A stretch of DNA of 6,978 nt from Verrucomicrobiota bacterium (GTDB lineage Bacteria; Verrucomicrobiota; Verrucomicrobiia; Verrucomicrobiales; DEV007), in NCBI GenBank assembly GCA_027618625.1, contig JAQCER010000176.1:1-6978 (forward strand), in the 5' to 3' direction. The notes beneath the pieces are model-generated. The model did no database searches, had not been told where the DNA came from, and saw only the letters and a list, made by a program, of their open reading frames with translations. Shown here piece by piece: positions 5,095 to 6,978 of this stretch. Position 1 is the stretch's first letter. Every line of letters starts with the position of its first letter. The position numbers and the translations under genes are program-made.

Positions 5095-6978
5095 GGGAGC
5101 GCCTGACCGATCTGCTGAGCACCTGGTTCCCGAAAGGGCGGCAACCCGTCACTCTCTCTTCCGCGCTTGTGGTGATCGCCTTTCTGATCGCCTATACCGC
5201 AGCGGTTTTCGCCTGCGAGTGGTGGGGATGGCTTCGATTCAGCTACTGGTCGGCATTCTGGATCCTGCTCATTGCACCATGGTTCTGGTGGATGGCTCTC
5301 CACGGCTATAGCGCATTGGGCAAGACGCGCAGCAATGTGGCACTGCTCGTCCGCCTGTTGATCCTTGGGCTTTTCGCCGCAGCACTCGCCGAACCGAGAA
5401 CCGTGCGCACCAACACTTCGCTGTCGGCGATGTACACGCTAGACGTCTCGGACTCGATGGGCACTGCGGTATCGACATCTGCGATGGAATTCATCCAGCG
5501 TACAGCCTCGAATCGACGGGATGAGGATGCCATCGGCATGGTCGCATTTGGCAGCAATGCAGCAGTCGAGCTGCCACCACGCTCGGCCTTTCCTCTCGAA
5601 AGCCTTGAAACGATCAACTCAGTAGTGGGCAAGGACGGCACCGACTTGGCGAAAGCACTTTCGTTGTCGGCAGCAATGTTGCCCGACGATGCGGAAGGCC
5701 GCATTGTTCTCATGTCGGACGGTAGCGCCACAGAAGGCGAACTCACCCCGGTCCTCGAACAACTCAAAGCACGGAAAATTGCTGTCGATGTACTGCCCGT
5801 CGATTTCGACTTCGACCAGGAAGTATGGGTCGAGCGACTCGACATGCCCGTCTCGGTGAAGCTGGGGGAATCCTATGAAGCATCGGTGCTTGTTGGCTCT
5901 CTCAAGGAACAAAAAGCGACGCTGGTTCTGGAGGAGAATGGCAAAGAGATTTTTCGCGACGCCGTTGAACTCGAGCCGGGCAAGAAGCGAATTGCCATCC
6001 CGATCAAATTGCGCGAGGCAGGCTATTACGCATACAGCGCACGTTTGATCGTGCCGGATGATCACGACGGATGGAAAGAAAACAACCTGGCGATCAATGA
6101 CATCTACATTGCTGGCGAGGGCAAGATCCTGGTCGTTACGGATCCCGCAGGCGACCCGCGGGACTCGGCCCGATTGATCGAAACCCTGCGGGCCTCACGC
6201 CGAGTGGTCGAGAGCACCCAGGCGTTCCAAGTCCCCCGGGATACTCTGTCACTGATGCCCTACGACGCGGTGATCTTCGTCAACGTCCCCGCGGACGCCC
6301 TCGATGTGGCGCAGATGCAGGCCGTTCGCGATGCCGTTCGCCAGCAGGGCGTCGGTTTCCTCATGATCGGTGGCGCCAACAGCTTCGGACCGGGCGGTTA
6401 CAATCGAAGCGCCATCGAAGAAGCATTGCCCGTCGAGATGGATATCAAGCAGCGCAAGATCATGCCAAAAGGGGCGCTGGCCATCATCCTCCATACCTGC
6501 GAGTTCGCTGAAGGGAATACCTGGGCAAAGAGGATTACCAAATCGGCAATCAAAGTTCTCGGTGACGAGGACGAAGTCGGCGTGCTCGCCTACGTATGGA
6601 ATGGCGTCAATAACAATGCCGCACCGGACGCCTGGATCTTTCCTCTTTCGCCAGCGAGTCAGTATCAGAAGTTTTCAGTTAAAATCAATGAGGCGGAAAT
6701 CGGCGACATGCCCAGCTTTGTCCCTACGATGACCCTCGGCTTGAATGCCCTCGTTGCCAGTGACGCCGCGATGAAGCACATGCTGATCATTTCGGATGGC
6801 GACCCAACACCCCCACCTCCTCCCCTCGTGCAGGGCTTCGTCCAGGCGGGCATCAGCATCTCCACCATCGCCATCAATCCACATGGCGGCCAGGACATCT
6901 CGAAGATGCAGGCAATCGCCAAAACCACCGGCGGCCGCTACTATTTTCCTCAGGATCCCAAGCAGCTTCTATCCATTT
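5091..6978 (+). CDS. Membrane-anchored double VWA protein with a GATase-like module, 3'-truncated
   Basis: The frame is open from ATG 5091 to the window end, giving 629 residues without a stop. Three hydrophobic segments lie near residues 21-43, 53-70 and 84-100. The first VWA module follows (about 112-240) with a complete metal site: D118-V-S120-D-S122, T184 in GTDL and D210 in MSDG. Residues about 245-340 look like an Ig-type beta-sandwich. Residues about 344-450 resemble a class I glutamine-amidotransferase fold, ending in IGGANSFGPGGY and LPVEM. No Cys is present at the nucleophile position, so it is probably not an enzyme. A second VWA-like module (about 461 on) keeps ISDGDP (567-572) but has HTCEF (468-472) where DxSxS is expected. 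GDMPSF and TTGGRYYF are typical of this Planctomycetes-Verrucomicrobia family, which usually runs to about 800-950 residues, so some 200-300 are missing. Relatives often sit beside MoxR ATPase and BatA-like genes. Here the partner in view is the NHL lipoprotein. The role is likely protein binding at the inner membrane, facing the periplasm. Confidence 0.85.
   Translation, partial: MRERLTDLLSTWFPKGRQPVTLSSALVVIAFLIAYTAAVFACEWWGWLRFSYWSAFWILLIAPWFWWMALHGYSALGKTRSNVALLVRLLILGLFAAALAEPRTVRTNTSLSAMYTLDVSDSMGTAVSTSAMEFIQRTASNRRDEDAIGMVAFGSNAAVELPPRSAFPLESLETINSVVGKDGTDLAKALSLSAAMLPDDAEGRIVLMSDGSATEGELTPVLEQLKARKIAVDVLPVDFDFDQEVWVERLDMPVSVKLGESYEASVLVGSLKEQKATLVLEENGKEIFRDAVELEPGKKRIAIPIKLREAGYYAYSARLIVPDDHDGWKENNLAINDIYIAGEGKILVVTDPAGDPRDSARLIETLRASRRVVESTQAFQVPRDTLSLMPYDAVIFVNVPADALDVAQMQAVRDAVRQQGVGFLMIGGANSFGPGGYNRSAIEEALPVEMDIKQRKIMPKGALAIILHTCEFAEGNTWAKRITKSAIKVLGDEDEVGVLAYVWNGVNNNAAPDAWIFPLSPASQYQKFSVKINEAEIGDMPSFVPTMTLGLNALVASDAAMKHMLIISDGDPTPPPPPLVQGFVQAGISISTIAINPHGGQDISKMQAIAKTTGGRYYFPQDPKQLLSI

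Noticed and set aside
5306..5845. Minus-strand open frame (179 codons) opposite the VWA gene
   Set aside because: The plus strand encodes the transmembrane segments and a complete VWA metal site over the same bases. The minus-strand product is Ser-rich and low in complexity, as expected for a shadow frame.

Overview
The window looks like a chromosomal piece of a member of the Verrucomicrobiota (Verrucomicrobiales or Chthoniobacterales type). The main reason is three consecutive genes for pilin-like proteins (about 1490-3980) that match, from memory, the Verru_Chthon cassette proteins B, C and D (TIGR02598, TIGR02599, TIGR02596), families named for Verrucomicrobium and Chthoniobacter. A second reason is the C-terminal 'DPDGDG.TNLLEYAFG' signature of the gene before them, which is common in large secreted proteins of this phylum. 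All genes I accept lie on the plus strand.

Layout. (1) Positions 2-1458 hold the C-terminal part of a large secreted beta-sandwich protein. Its 5' end is outside the window. It is split over two reading frames, with the break between about 742 and 766, most simply a one-base deletion in a single gene. (2) Positions 1490-3980 hold the pseudopilin-like cassette genes B, C and D. Each has a basic leader, a G^F prepilin peptidase site, Glu at +5 and one hydrophobic helix. B and C are 3 bases apart; D follows after an 88-base gap. (3) Positions 3975-4116 hold a CAGTAG hexamer array that starts on the last two codons of D, then a 12-base direct repeat spaced exactly 20 bp apart, before the next gene. 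(4) Positions 4117-5094 encode a six-repeat NHL beta-propeller lipoprotein. (5) Positions 5091-6978 encode the first 629 residues of a large membrane-anchored protein with two von Willebrand A (VWA) modules around a glutamine-amidotransferase-like module. It overlaps the NHL stop by ATGA and runs off the window. Because it has no stop inside the window it is easily missed.

How they may work together. By leader type and order, B, C and D resemble the minor pseudopilins GspI, GspJ and GspH of type II secretion, so the cassette may build a short pseudopilus or its tip. The large secreted protein just upstream is a possible client. This is inference: the cassette has no assigned function that I know of. 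The NHL lipoprotein and the VWA protein look like a separate, translationally coupled pair at the envelope. No RNA gene, insertion sequence or CRISPR array is visible, and there is no gap above 300 bases without a gene.
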